41,569 bases of DNA from MWEH01 sp035409945. GTDB lineage: Bacteria > Bacillota > Clostridia > Christensenellales > DTU072. Positions 24,846-33,132 of the stretch are shown here, one piece after another (position 1 is the first letter of the stretch; the number at the start of each line of letters is the position of its first letter). The notes beneath the pieces are model-generated. The model had not been told where the DNA came from, did no database searches, and worked only from the letters and a program-made list of their open reading frames with translations. The stretch spans positions 1 to 41,569 of the forward strand of contig DAONQC010000013.1 in assembly GCA_035409945.1 (NCBI GenBank), written 5' to 3'. Made by a program: the position numbers and the translations under genes.

Positions 24846-26174
24846 CTACATCAATGTGGCAGTATAAGATTGTCCAAGCCTTCTAGTGCGTTCGTCTGGC
24901 ACAACTATCTCAATCGTAGATCCTTCTGCTTTTAGGACTTGTTTAGCTTTTGCGAGCAAAATATCTCCACCTATACCACTTGCTACTCTGCCTAGTAATA
25001 ACACCTTCTCTATGGGATAAAACACTTTGTACCACAGCACGGAATAACCAAAATATTCACCTAATCTTTGGAAAATGCTAGTAGCACGACCGTCACCTTC
25101 TTCTGCTAATTTCTGTACTACTTTCAGTTTCTCAGCTGGGCTAAGGCTTTTATCCAGCTCTATTCCTGCTTGTTTTGCTAGCCTTATAACTCCATCTTGC
25201 GAGTGATACTGACTCCCTACACCGACATCTCCACTCCAATCATCTCTTGCCGAATCAACAAATGCATCCACTGGGGCAAATGCTAATTCGTTTAAATATC
25301 CCTTGATGCAGAAGTTTTCATCTACAAAACCTGCTGCTTCGCTTGTTCCCATAGCAATCCCAAGTACATTTCCTGAATTCAATTCAAAAGCGCCAGCTAA
25401 TGCAGCGACATCACCATCGTTTGCAACTTTTACAGGGCAACCATAATCTTTTTCTAAATCTTTGTAAATTCTATGCACCTTTTCAGCATATATTTCATCT
25501 GGCACTTTTATGAAAAGAGAAGCTGTTCTCATTTCACCATTCACCACTATTCCAGCAGATGATACTCCTATAGCATCCACCCTGCCTCCTAATGCGTTCA
25601 ACGCCTTGTCTATGCTATCTTTAATGCCCGCTTTATGATATGCAGGATCAGCATTAAGTTTGGGGTGCCAAATATCCTCTGACTCAAAAATTACCTCACC
25701 ATCAATTGTGGCTGTAACTTTTCTATCCGAACCACCTGCATCAAATCCAATTTTATATCCTTTTGCGTTTCGCTCTACGCTAATTGGTTTTTCACATTCT
25801 TCCGGAAAATCTTTTTCTTCTTCAATCCTTACAAACTCTAGCGGTCTTCCATATACTTTAGTCATAAACTCATAATCAAAGCTTCTAAGCCCTTCGGGAG
25901 AATATATCTTACTTAGTTTACTAACCATGTTGCTTGGACCAAGGATATAGAATTTATACCCACCAAACGCCCATAGCATAAACTTTACTATCCTTTCTGC
26001 ATATTCATCATTTACGAATTTTTTCAAGGGAGAGTCTATCTTAGTTTTAAAGACCTTAATCTCACCTTCCCCTCTTTCAAGAGCTATCCAAAGCGGTCTT
26101 GCATCACTTGGTAAATTATCAAGATAGTCCTTATTCCATTTATACATTGAGTAATAATTTGCATCTAAAAACAT
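24846..26174 (-). CDS. ROK-like sugar kinase with an extra N-terminal domain
   Basis: 442 residues; start chosen from GGAGG seven bases upstream of ATG. The actin-fold kinase part begins near residue 140: phosphate-binding KIGFDAGGSDRK (141-152), VDAIGVSSAGIV (199-210), ANDGDVAALAGAF (251-263, with the Asp expected to activate the sugar hydroxyl) and the second phosphate loop GIAMGTSEAAG (272-282). This pattern is that of ROK/hexokinase-type enzymes that phosphorylate glucose, N-acetylglucosamine or N-acetylmannosamine. The usual ROK zinc motif (CxCGxxGC) is absent. The first ~135 residues are not part of a normal ROK kinase (about 300 residues) and I do not recognise them; they include KFMLWAFGGYKFYILGP. 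Cytoplasmic, probably acting with the downstream deacetylase. A glucokinase-type or BadF-like assignment is also possible. Confidence 0.75.
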   Translation of the reverse strand: MFLDANYYSMYKWNKDYLDNLPSDARPLWIALERGEGEIKVFKTKIDSPLKKFVNDEYAERIVKFMLWAFGGYKFYILGPSNMVSKLSKIYSPEGLRSFDYEFMTKVYGRPLEFVRIEEEKDFPEECEKPISVERNAKGYKIGFDAGGSDRKVTATIDGEVIFESEDIWHPKLNADPAYHKAGIKDSIDKALNALGGRVDAIGVSSAGIVVNGEMRTASLFIKVPDEIYAEKVHRIYKDLEKDYGCPVKVANDGDVAALAGAFELNSGNVLGIAMGTSEAAGFVDENFCIKGYLNELAFAPVDAFVDSARDDWSGDVGVGSQYHSQDGVIRLAKQAGIELDKSLSPAEKLKVVQKLAEEGDGRATSIFQRLGEYFGYSVLWYKVFYPIEKVLLLGRVASGIGGDILLAKAKQVLKAEGSTIEIVVPDERTRRLGQSYTATLM

Positions 26175-26230
26175 AGTTAGTCCTCCTTCACTACGAACAA
26201 AATATCGAGCTATGCACTCACAGTACTTTT

Positions 26231-26419
26231 TAATCTAATTTTTACAACCTTCTTTACTACATCTGCGACTTGTTTTTCACTAGCAGGTAATAACGCGATT
26301 TTTCACCACATTTATGACATCAGCGTTTTTTCATACTTCGATAATAGCGCAGCAGTTGGATAGTCATATTCAATCTGATTTCAACCACATTTTTATCATA
26401 TCCGTGGTTTGTCTTTCAC
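26231..26419 (-). repeat. Three decayed copies of the 3' end of the Cse60-like gene
   Basis: The gene at 26446-26691 ends with the peptide KTADVIKNVVKNKIKQD. Downstream on the same strand are three degenerate copies of that coding segment: near 26372-26419 (reads GYDKNVVEIRLN), 26295-26333 (reads NADVINVVKNRV) and 26231-26280 (reads VADVVKKVVKIRLKS). Spacing is about 55-85 bp. The copies lack starts and are broken by stop codons, so they are relics and not genes. Confidence 0.65.
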
Positions 26420-26445
26420 ATTATGGACAATGAAAAGCGCTGGTA

Positions 26446-26691
26446 TTAGTCTTGTTTAATCTTGTTTTTCACCACATTCTTTATGACATCGGCAGTTTTC
26501 ATGACGGCATCAACATATTCTGAAGTTTTACTCTCTTCATATATGAGAAGCAACACTATCTGGTGCGGGAAACTAAACCTTGTTGTGATTTTAGCATCTA
26601 TTAGTTCAACCTTACTTTCTTTTAACCAGTTGTTTGCCATTTCACTTAGTTTGTCTTCATTTCCATGCCTAAATATTTTTACTTTTTTCAT
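26446..26691 (-). CDS. Small Cse60-like protein
   Basis: 81 residues from the ATG at 26691, which has GAGGTG five bases upstream; a TTG 12 bases earlier is less likely. The sequence starts MKKVKIF, then has an acidic/amphipathic segment (NEDKLSEMANNWLKE), VELIDAKITT and a hydrophobic strand IVLLLIYEE. This order resembles the Cse60 sporulation-protein family (KVKLF - E-rich helix - IIDIKY - MIIY), small proteins of unknown biochemical role. The C-terminal ~30 residues (helix with ADVIKNVVKNKIKQD) are extra, and their coding sequence is repeated downstream in decayed form. Same strand as the kinase and the DUF4380-like gene. The family call is by pattern only. Confidence 0.6.
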   Translation of the reverse strand: MKKVKIFRHGNEDKLSEMANNWLKESKVELIDAKITTRFSFPHQIVLLLIYEESKTSEYVDAVMKTADVIKNVVKNKIKQD

Positions 26692-26700
26692 TTTGCACCT

Positions 26701-26855
26701 CAACTTAAAATGTTTTTCACTAGTCTCCTAGCCTTTTTCCATCTTCGTACATAATCTTTGCCCGTCAGCTACATTGTATGCACAGTCTACTTACCTAGTC
26801 TTATTATCTTCGCACATGATCATTGCAATCAAACTAAATGTTTATTTTGCAAGAC
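26701..26855. repeat. Degenerate duplication upstream of the Cse60-like gene
   Basis: CTTCGTACATAATCTTTGC (26743-26761) is repeated as CTTCGCACATGATCATTGC (26808-26826), 65 bp away. CTTAAAATGTTTTTC beside the ribosome binding site (26704-26718) has a relative CTAAATGTTTATTT near 26834. The copies look like a decayed duplication of the region just upstream of the gene. Confidence 0.5.
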
Positions 26856-26880
26856 TATCAAATCTATACATATATATCTC

Positions 26881-27735
26881 TTAGCGGGAGGCTCGAGATA
26901 AGGTCCATTTTTCTACAAGTTTCATTGTCTCATTGGGTTTGAGTGTCTTTAATGGAGATAATGTTTCTACTTCATGAATTAGATTGCTTGTGTATGTCTC
27001 CATATTGCAATTAAAGTCTGGATACTCACCTGGCTCATACTCCACTTCTTTTGTGAATACAGTATCGTCAAGCGTAAATATGGTCTTAAGATTTTCTACA
27101 AGCGTACCTATCTTTAGTGGTCCTTTTGCTTTCGCATCACCACGCAAAATTATCTTATCATTATGGATTTCTAGCCTTCTATCTTTGATGTCTGTATAGT
27201 GCCATACGACTAAATTTCTATTAGCTAAATAGCCCGTATTTTTTTTACTTAAGGGCACTTCTAATACCCCACCATTACGCAAAACGGACAATCCCCAGAT
27301 TGCTAACCTTTTATCGTTTTTTCCTATGTTTGTGATACTCATTTTAACATTTATGGAACCTGAACTTAAAAACTCTAGCTCTAATACTGGTTGTAAATTT
27401 ACCACTTCCCAAGGCTGCGGAATAAACGTTACCGTGTTATCTTTAACGGTATAGTTAACTGGCAAATTGTCGGGATAATATGTGCTTTCCACCTCTGGAG
27501 AAACCCATATTCTATGACCACCATATAGATGCCAAGTCTGACCTTTACCATATATGTGACCTATCTCCTTATGCACCGCATCTTTAATGTCTTGGAACAT
27601 AATATTTTTACTTCCCTTACGATTTAGCGAGATGATTCTAGGTCCCACATCTAGCGTAACAGAAAGGCCCACATCTTTATATTCTATGTCTAAAGTCTTA
27701 CCTAAAAAACAAGTACCTTCTTTAACCTTTAACAT
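26881..27735 (-). CDS. DUF4380-like / aldose-epimerase-like sugar-binding protein
   Basis: 284 residues from the ATG at 27735, which has GGAGG about six bases upstream; an earlier TTG at 27759 has none. The protein is beta-rich without signal peptide or membrane segment. Motifs fit the DUF4380 group of galactose-mutarotase-like folds: GPRIISLNRKGSKNIMF (strand-turn recording sugar anomers in relatives), LYGGHRIWVSPE, PQPWEV, SITNIGKNDKRLAIWGLSVL and a late GEYPDFNCNMETYTS. In the family such proteins bind or interconvert sugar anomers; many are uncharacterised. Position between the transglutaminase lipoprotein and the kinase suggests a part in carbohydrate metabolism. The catalytic residues are not certain, so an epimerase activity is not claimed. 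Confidence 0.7.
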   Translation of the reverse strand: MLKVKEGTCFLGKTLDIEYKDVGLSVTLDVGPRIISLNRKGSKNIMFQDIKDAVHKEIGHIYGKGQTWHLYGGHRIWVSPEVESTYYPDNLPVNYTVKDNTVTFIPQPWEVVNLQPVLELEFLSSGSINVKMSITNIGKNDKRLAIWGLSVLRNGGVLEVPLSKKNTGYLANRNLVVWHYTDIKDRRLEIHNDKIILRGDAKAKGPLKIGTLVENLKTIFTLDDTVFTKEVEYEPGEYPDFNCNMETYTSNLIHEVETLSPLKTLKPNETMKLVEKWTLSRASR

Positions 27736-27819
27736 TTTCCCCTCCAAAACATGTCTCAAAATGCCCTAGTTGAGCTTAAATAAAAATCATTTACAACAAC
27801 TCTAAAACTTAGTTTGTTT

Positions 27820-27915
27820 TATATAGTTGTACGTACAGAACTTAATCAGCATTTTTAGTACCAAATCCTAGGTTGGCATCACTGCTTTTATATCACCTTC
27901 ACTTCATTAATTGCG
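27820..27915 (-). pseudogene. Decayed partial copy of the 3' end of the transglutaminase lipoprotein gene
   Basis: The ~96 bases here align with 27967-28064, the last part of the neighbouring lipoprotein gene. Shared landmarks in the same order: TATATAGTTGTA/TATATAGCTGTA, AGAACTT, TACCAAATCC/TACCAAATTCC, GCTTTT, CTTCATTAAT/CTTCGTTAAT. Identity is roughly two thirds by eye, and the copy has no start or open frame. It is a tandem duplication that has drifted, like the relics at 26231-26419. Confidence 0.6.
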
Positions 27916-27956
27916 TATTACACAGATTAAAATATTTGAAGTTTTATTCTGGAGAC

Positions 27957-30900
27957 TTAGTTAGTTGTATATAGCTGTATATATAGAACTTTATCAACAA
28001 ACTTTATACCAAATTCCATATTTGACAGCAAAGCTTTTGCCTCGTCTTTTGCTTCGTTAATGTATATGTTATACTGCTTAAGACTTACAAAGTTTTCATA
28101 TGTACCAGTACCACCACTTGGTAGCCATCTGTTATTGTAGAGATCGCTTAGATAAGTGTCTGACAAGCATACATCTCCCCATACATCTGGATATTCTCCT
28201 ATCTTGGATGGCAAATATACACTGAGATAATGTAACAGTTCTTGTTTTGAATCAATGAGTAAATCATAAGGTTCTGTAGCACAAGTGCTGATGTTATATG
28301 CAAATGTAGCGCTGTCTTCTTCTAAGCTTGGATATACACCGAAAGGTATTCTATCTTGCATCGATTCTTCCGAGCCTAAAAAGGCATATTTATGTGATAA
28401 AAATTCAAACTTTCTATTATTGTCACTAGGCTTTGCAGATTCGACTACTTCACTTCCCCAGGTTGCATCCACAACGTACCATCTACCACCTATCATAACG
28501 TTATTCCAAGCATGGCTGACTGGTGGATTATCGGTTGTTTGTCCTACGATTCTATAGTTATTTATCCCTTCCATGCTAGCAAGTAGCGAAAATGCTTTGG
28601 ATATTCCATCACAAACCGCTATTCCTCTTAAGATTTGGCTTATTTCTCTGTCTTCACCGGTTCCAGCAAAAATTGCTCTAAACACACCTTCGAGGAAGAA
28701 ACTGCTAGCAGTAGGATCATATCCTGAAGGAGATTGACTTAATGCTAACAGCTCGTTGTCGTACCCTACGTTATACGATAGCCAATCATATATGGCAATT
28801 ATCTTTTCCCTATCATTCATTCCAGAAGCATTAATGCTCTTTAATATCTTCCTTGCAATAGCATACATATCTGCGGCTGCACTTCCCGCAACAGGAGCAG
28901 GTCTATATCCGTTCAAAGCAGCCCAAACAAGTTGATTGGATGTGCTTACTTCGAATGGTGGTAACACATCGATTGGAAGTGCATCAGATTCCTCCCGTGG
29001 AGTTAATGCGTAGTTTGTATATACATTAGCTTCTTGACGAGTGGTTATATTCCTTGTAGTTGTTGGAATTGGTGAAGTGCTAAATTTTAATGTAAATTTA
29101 TTTTTTCCACCAACAACTTGAGTATCACCGTATGTTAAGGAATATGAGGTTGACTCGGCATACGTACCCATTGATGCAGCTATGAGATAATATAGATTAA
29201 CTTTTGCGGGATCTTCGGTACTCGGCGTACCTGCTGCACCTATCGAATATACGTTTCTAGGTAAACTGCTATACGAAAATGGTATGTATAAATCAAATTG
29301 AAATTTATTATTTTCCCCCTCCACCTTTAACTCTTCCGGTCTGAATATCGTAATATAATTCATAAACCTTCCTAAATCTTCCATACTAGAGATATAACTA
29401 TTGATGGTTGGTGTTAACTCTTCTAGATATGAAGAAACTAAAGGCGTTATTGTGCCACCTTGATATGACACTCTATTAGACCAATTATATCTACTTCCAC
29501 GCACTCTAACTTCAAAACTGTCTGCAAGCGTAACATCCGTTTCTCGTAAAACAATGCTGTTTTTACTAAATAGTCCTGCATCCTTTTGGGAATCATAGTT
29601 ATATGTAGCGCTTCTACCATCAGGTAAAGCTTTGATGACCTCTACTTCATATGAAGTCTTGTATGGAACTGCATCCCAATATACGTATGGAATTATTCTA
29701 GAGCCATCTTTTTTACCTTCGATAGTAAGTCCGTAAACATCCGTTCCGTGACTAGCTGTCACTACCGTACGAGTGAGTTCTTGAGACACTACGCCAGATG
29801 GAGCACCTTTTACTATAGCTTCTGCTGTGAAAGTATAATCGCCAGCTTCTTCAAATGCATACTCTAAATCAGCAACAATCGGCGACATGCCTGCTGATAA
29901 CCTGTATACTTCTTCCAGCCCATTCGGAGTCACTATTTTCCATTTATAGCTTTCGGGTGGGTATGTTTGATTTTTATACGAAGCTCCTATTCTAATTACA
30001 TCGCTTGTTGTATAGTCACCATCATTTCTTGGATCTATTGATAACGCTTCTAGAGGATAATAGACATTTATTGGCATAGACTCTAAAATTTGCATCTGTG
30101 AAGAGCCACTCTCTAACTTAACAGTTATGCTATATACCCCTGGTGATAATTGCCCTGGACGATATGTTAATGAGGGGTTATCTTGTATACCTCTACCTTC
30201 TATCCTAGTTCCTCCAAGTGACCAAGTAATTTTGGGAGTTGGGTCGCAAGTGTTGTCTAGTCTTTGTACAGAAAAGCTTATTTCGTCAGTATCACCTGTT
30301 ACGAACTTAAGTTCATCTCCGACTAGTTCATTTACTAGTGCTAATTTATAATTTAATGGTGAATATTGTACATTTATCAAAATATTCTGCTTAATCTCTA
30401 CATTACTACCTTCAGCTCTTGAAATTGCTGTTATATTTACTACCCCTGGCGCTATTGGAGTCACTACTCCATCTCGTGTTACAGTAGCCACTCTATTATT
30501 GCTACTTACATACTGTAAATCCCTGCCAATAGATGCATGATATGGTTCAAATATTGGGTCTAACTGCATGGGTTCAGCTTGTAATTCCAAATTTATCCTA
30601 GTGTCTCTAAAAATTATACGAGAAACTGCCACCCTTTCTATGATGACATTAACTATGGCACTAGCATTAGTATTATCTTGACTCACTAGCCTTACTGGGA
30701 TAGGTATGTTAACACCATATTCATCTTCTTTTATTTTTCTAGCATATAAACTGCCATCGATAGTAACGCCTAAATATTCTGCATCTGACTGATCAACTAA
30801 TTTGTAGTAAATTTTTTGATTAGCAGCTTCTCTTGGCATAACTTCAGCTTGTACTTTTGCTTCCCTTGCATCGCCCTCTGGAGCTAAATAAATGACAGTG

Positions 30901-31031
30901 TCTTTTATTTGCAAATGGGTAACTTCTCTAAGCGAAGTTCCTTTGTTATCGCAACCTACAAAAAACACCATAACGAGCACCGCAAAAAGCAATGTAACCA
31001 AAAGGCTAAAAACTAATCTCTTTTTATTCAT
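27957..31031 (-). CDS. Large lipoprotein with Ig-like repeats and a transglutaminase-like domain
   Basis: 1024 residues, start supported by AGGAGT upstream. Lipoprotein signal at the N-terminus: MNKKR, hydrophobic core, lipobox VGC with Cys27, so it should be anchored on the outer face of the membrane. Residues ~35-420 hold several Ig-like (Big_2/PKD-like) segments, for example NRVATVTRDGVVTPIAPGV, typical of bacterial Ig-like domains, and EEAGDYTFTAEAIV. Around 430-520 is a fibronectin-III-like segment (VYWDAVPYKTSYEVEV). A transglutaminase-core fold follows near 730-870 with the triad Cys807 (AVCDGISKAF), His840 (VSHAWNNV) and Asp855 (VVDATWG). Such domains act as proteases, peptide hydrolases or crosslinkers at cell surfaces. 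Expressed from a consensus promoter 0.2 kb upstream. Whether it acts on the giant lipoprotein is unknown. Confidence 0.88.
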   Translation of the reverse strand: MNKKRLVFSLLVTLLFAVLVMVFFVGCDNKGTSLREVTHLQIKDTVIYLAPEGDAREAKVQAEVMPREAANQKIYYKLVDQSDAEYLGVTIDGSLYARKIKEDEYGVNIPIPVRLVSQDNTNASAIVNVIIERVAVSRIIFRDTRINLELQAEPMQLDPIFEPYHASIGRDLQYVSSNNRVATVTRDGVVTPIAPGVVNITAISRAEGSNVEIKQNILINVQYSPLNYKLALVNELVGDELKFVTGDTDEISFSVQRLDNTCDPTPKITWSLGGTRIEGRGIQDNPSLTYRPGQLSPGVYSITVKLESGSSQMQILESMPINVYYPLEALSIDPRNDGDYTTSDVIRIGASYKNQTYPPESYKWKIVTPNGLEEVYRLSAGMSPIVADLEYAFEEAGDYTFTAEAIVKGAPSGVVSQELTRTVVTASHGTDVYGLTIEGKKDGSRIIPYVYWDAVPYKTSYEVEVIKALPDGRSATYNYDSQKDAGLFSKNSIVLRETDVTLADSFEVRVRGSRYNWSNRVSYQGGTITPLVSSYLEELTPTINSYISSMEDLGRFMNYITIFRPEELKVEGENNKFQFDLYIPFSYSSLPRNVYSIGAAGTPSTEDPAKVNLYYLIAASMGTYAESTSYSLTYGDTQVVGGKNKFTLKFSTSPIPTTTRNITTRQEANVYTNYALTPREESDALPIDVLPPFEVSTSNQLVWAALNGYRPAPVAGSAAADMYAIARKILKSINASGMNDREKIIAIYDWLSYNVGYDNELLALSQSPSGYDPTASSFFLEGVFRAIFAGTGEDREISQILRGIAVCDGISKAFSLLASMEGINNYRIVGQTTDNPPVSHAWNNVMIGGRWYVVDATWGSEVVESAKPSDNNRKFEFLSHKYAFLGSEESMQDRIPFGVYPSLEEDSATFAYNISTCATEPYDLLIDSKQELLHYLSVYLPSKIGEYPDVWGDVCLSDTYLSDLYNNRWLPSGGTGTYENFVSLKQYNIYINEAKDEAKALLSNMEFGIKFVDKVLYIQLYTTN

Positions 31032-31048
31032 TCTTACTCCTAGCGATG

Positions 31049-31120
31049 CATTAAACTTTGTGAACTATATTTGCTATGTCTTTCTATGCGCGTTGTCATT
31101 AAGTTTGTGAACTATATATG
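31049..31120 (-). repeat. Direct repeat in the leader of the transglutaminase lipoprotein
   Basis: CATTAAACTTTGTGAACTATAT (from 31049) and CATTAAGTTTGTGAACTATAT (from 31097) are near-identical, 48 bp apart, in the untranslated leader just upstream of the ribosome binding site. They may bind a regulator or be a recent short tandem duplication. Confidence 0.65.
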
Positions 31121-31222
31121 TGCACTCCAATCTATATCCTAAAATCCATACCTATACGAGCCATAACCTGATGTGCGTAAACGGCTAATTCTATTAAGTA
31201 TAATTACGCACACAAACACACA

Positions 31223-31237
31223 CGCATATTATATGCG
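31223..31237. promoter_or_regulatory. Palindrome near the transcription start (possible operator)
   Basis: CGCATAT-T-ATATGCG, a perfect 7-bp inverted repeat, begins about 7 bases after the predicted start of the lipoprotein transcript (near 31244). Its place suits a repressor site, although it could also be an incidental AT-rich palindrome. Confidence 0.4.
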
Positions 31238-31250
31238 CGCAATTAATTTT

Positions 31251-31279
31251 ATTATATCAATGTGATTTTTTAGTGTCAA
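31251..31279 (-). promoter_or_regulatory. Consensus promoter of the transglutaminase lipoprotein gene
   Basis: Minus strand TTGACA (31279-31274), a 17-bp spacer and TATAAT (31256-31251): perfect in both hexamers and spacing. The start would be near 31244, giving a leader of about 213 nt. Confidence 0.88.
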
Positions 31280-31402
31280 CTAGCAGCGGAGTTAGAGAAA
31301 CTTATATGAGTGTCTATTTGCATTTATCCAAAATACATAAAAAGCTTAAACTTTACAATTACCACGTATGAACTACTTTCCGAGCTACGATACTTATTCT
31401 CA

Positions 31403-31431
31403 TTGATTTATCCGTTTTGTGGTGATAGAAT
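31403..31431 (+). promoter_or_regulatory. Promoter of the HigA-type regulator gene
   Basis: TTGATT (31403-31408), 17-bp spacer, TAGAAT (31426-31431) preceded by TGA, an extended -10. The leader would be about 95 nt and contains the perfect palindrome GAATGCATTC at 31458-31467, a plausible autoregulatory site. Confidence 0.55.
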
Positions 31432-31532
31432 AAAGTTGCTAAAGAACAACAACTAAAGAATGCATTCAACTAATGTTGCTAACTATTTACACTGGTTAAA
31501 TTTCAACAACATTATTATACGAGGAAATAAAA

Positions 31533-31952
31533 ATGCTTAACTATGAACCAGATTACGCTGTACATCCTGGAGTAATACTAAAGGATTTTATGCAAACACT
31601 AAATCTCAAGCAGACTGATTTAGCTATTTCTGCTGGTATTAACAGATGTATGTTAAATGAAATCATAAATGGCAAGCGACCTATTACCGTTTCTACTGCA
31701 CGAAGACTAGAAAAAGACTTTGGTCTTCCAGCAACATTTTGGCTGAACCTTCAAGCAAACTATGATGCACGTATTGAATCTTCAGAGACAGACAAAACGT
31801 ATATGAAAGGGCTTCCAAACGAAAAAGATGGAGATACTAAACTAAATAAAAGCCCAGCCACTAAGCTTCTTGTAGCATTTAATAGTCTACCGACTGAACA
31901 CCAACAAAAAGTCATAAAGTACGCAGAGGATTTACTCTCTGAATGTTCCTAA
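31533..31952 (+). CDS. HigA-type (VapI) XRE-family antitoxin/regulator, apparently without its toxin
   Basis: 139 residues, ATG preceded by GAGG eight bases upstream. The sequence HPGVILKDFMQTLNLKQTDL opens the HigA antitoxin family; the helix-turn-helix runs from ~20 to 70 (QTDLAISAGINRCMLNEI, NGKRPITVSTARRL), followed by the family's FGLPATFWLNLQANYD. The C-terminal ~60 residues are a polar tail (ETDKTYMKGLPNEKDGD) and a helix (KLLVAFNSLPTEHQQKVIKYAEDLL) that resembles the tails of phage-type regulators. HigB toxins normally lie just upstream of HigA; the 250 bases upstream have no open frame. It is therefore an orphan antitoxin or a regulator that has outlived its toxin. DNA-binding is well supported by family, target unknown. 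Confidence 0.82.
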   Translation: MLNYEPDYAVHPGVILKDFMQTLNLKQTDLAISAGINRCMLNEIINGKRPITVSTARRLEKDFGLPATFWLNLQANYDARIESSETDKTYMKGLPNEKDGDTKLNKSPATKLLVAFNSLPTEHQQKVIKYAEDLLSECS

Positions 31953-32184
31953 AAATTACGGTCTCACACACCAGACCTCCTAACGCAAGAGCTCATAAAA
32001 GGAACATTTAATCGTATTGAAGCATAGTTATATTATGCATTGAGCGTCTAGTTTGATACATCTACGCCTGTTATTTCCAGTATTTTTTAATGATAGATTT
32101 TGATGATTTATAATCCGTAACTATTTACCACATATATAGTTTACTTATGGCTGGTTATTAACATCGGATAAAGACACGACTTTT

Positions 32185-33039
32185 TCAAATATCTTTATAA
32201 CTAATTATTTCAATCCCTTCCTTTTCTGCGATATCGTGTAATTTTCCACTCATTAAGAATTTAAGTTCATATTCTCTCTTTTGCCACTCTGGGGTTAATC
32301 TCATATACTTATCCGAGCTATACGAGGGATGTAAAAACATTTCCGTTACACCCTCTTTAATATTTAAAACTTGGGTCATGTAATACTTTTCTAAATCTTC
32401 GTAAGAACTGATATCTTTTATCGAAAAGGGATTACTAATCATGTCATCTATCAATGTTGCTCTACACATCTTTGCTGTCCCAAGTATCATTTTATGTGCA
32501 AGAGTAATATACCACGGCACTTTCCCAGAGAAATAATCCTTTAAAAAAGTGTTTCTTTTTGGGAATCTAAATGGTAAATTCATTTTCTTAGATAACTTGA
32601 AAGCAATTATAAAAAAGGGTCTTAAGTTAATTCCATACATGGTTCCCGAATGATTGTCAAAATGATCTGGAGTAATTCCAAATTCACTTAGCATTTCAAA
32701 CTGGGCTTCACATTCTCTTATCACGTCTTTATATTTTGCATTTTTTGAAATCACTTCTGTGTCAGCAAAAAGGCATCCATTCCCGTCATTTAACGAACTT
32801 TGCCCTTTGTATGCACATTGCCAAGGATACTCATTAAAATCTGAATTAAGAGTTAAATGAAGGCCAAAATTAAGTTTATCTTCTTTTATGATTTCTACAG
32901 CTTCAAGGGAGGATTCAGCCGTTAAGAGCAAACTGGTTGATGTAATTAATTTTGCAGAAAAAAGCTCTCTTATTGCCCTATTTGTCTCAGAACAAATACC
33001 AAAGTCATCCGCATTAATAATTAATCTTCTTTCTGCCAT
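32185..33039 (-). CDS. YdjC/ChbG-type carbohydrate deacetylase
   Basis: 284 residues, GAGG five bases before the ATG. Family motifs are complete: LIINADDFGICSETN (residues 5-19; the Asp residues bind metal), NFGLHLTLN with the metal-binding His, PDHFDNHSG with a further His, and a late FLHPSY. ChbG and HpnK remove acetyl groups from chitooligosaccharides or hopanoid-linked sugars; other members are uncharacterised. No signal peptide, so cytoplasmic. The gene follows the GPH-type transporter after 93 bp on the same strand and is probably co-transcribed, so the transporter may import the acetylated sugar. It is unrelated in fold to the PIG-L deacetylase at 23771-24577. Confidence 0.85.
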   Translation of the reverse strand: MAERRLIINADDFGICSETNRAIRELFSAKLITSTSLLLTAESSLEAVEIIKEDKLNFGLHLTLNSDFNEYPWQCAYKGQSSLNDGNGCLFADTEVISKNAKYKDVIRECEAQFEMLSEFGITPDHFDNHSGTMYGINLRPFFIIAFKLSKKMNLPFRFPKRNTFLKDYFSGKVPWYITLAHKMILGTAKMCRATLIDDMISNPFSIKDISSYEDLEKYYMTQVLNIKEGVTEMFLHPSYSSDKYMRLTPEWQKREYELKFLMSGKLHDIAEKEGIEIISYKDI

Positions 33040-33132
33040 ACAAACCTCTAAAACTATCCTCTAGACGCTAAAGTGATAAACCATATATATACTCTCAAAA
33101 CGCAGTTTGTCTTTTATCATAACTCCTATCAA

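Noticed and set aside
31960..31977. GGTCT / AGACC hairpin after the HigA-type gene as a terminator
   Set aside because: Only five pairs with an eight-base loop and no T-run; not enough to call.
31953..32184. Gap between the HigA-type gene and the YdjC-type gene
   Set aside because: Searched for a toxin gene, repeats and terminators; nothing convincing.
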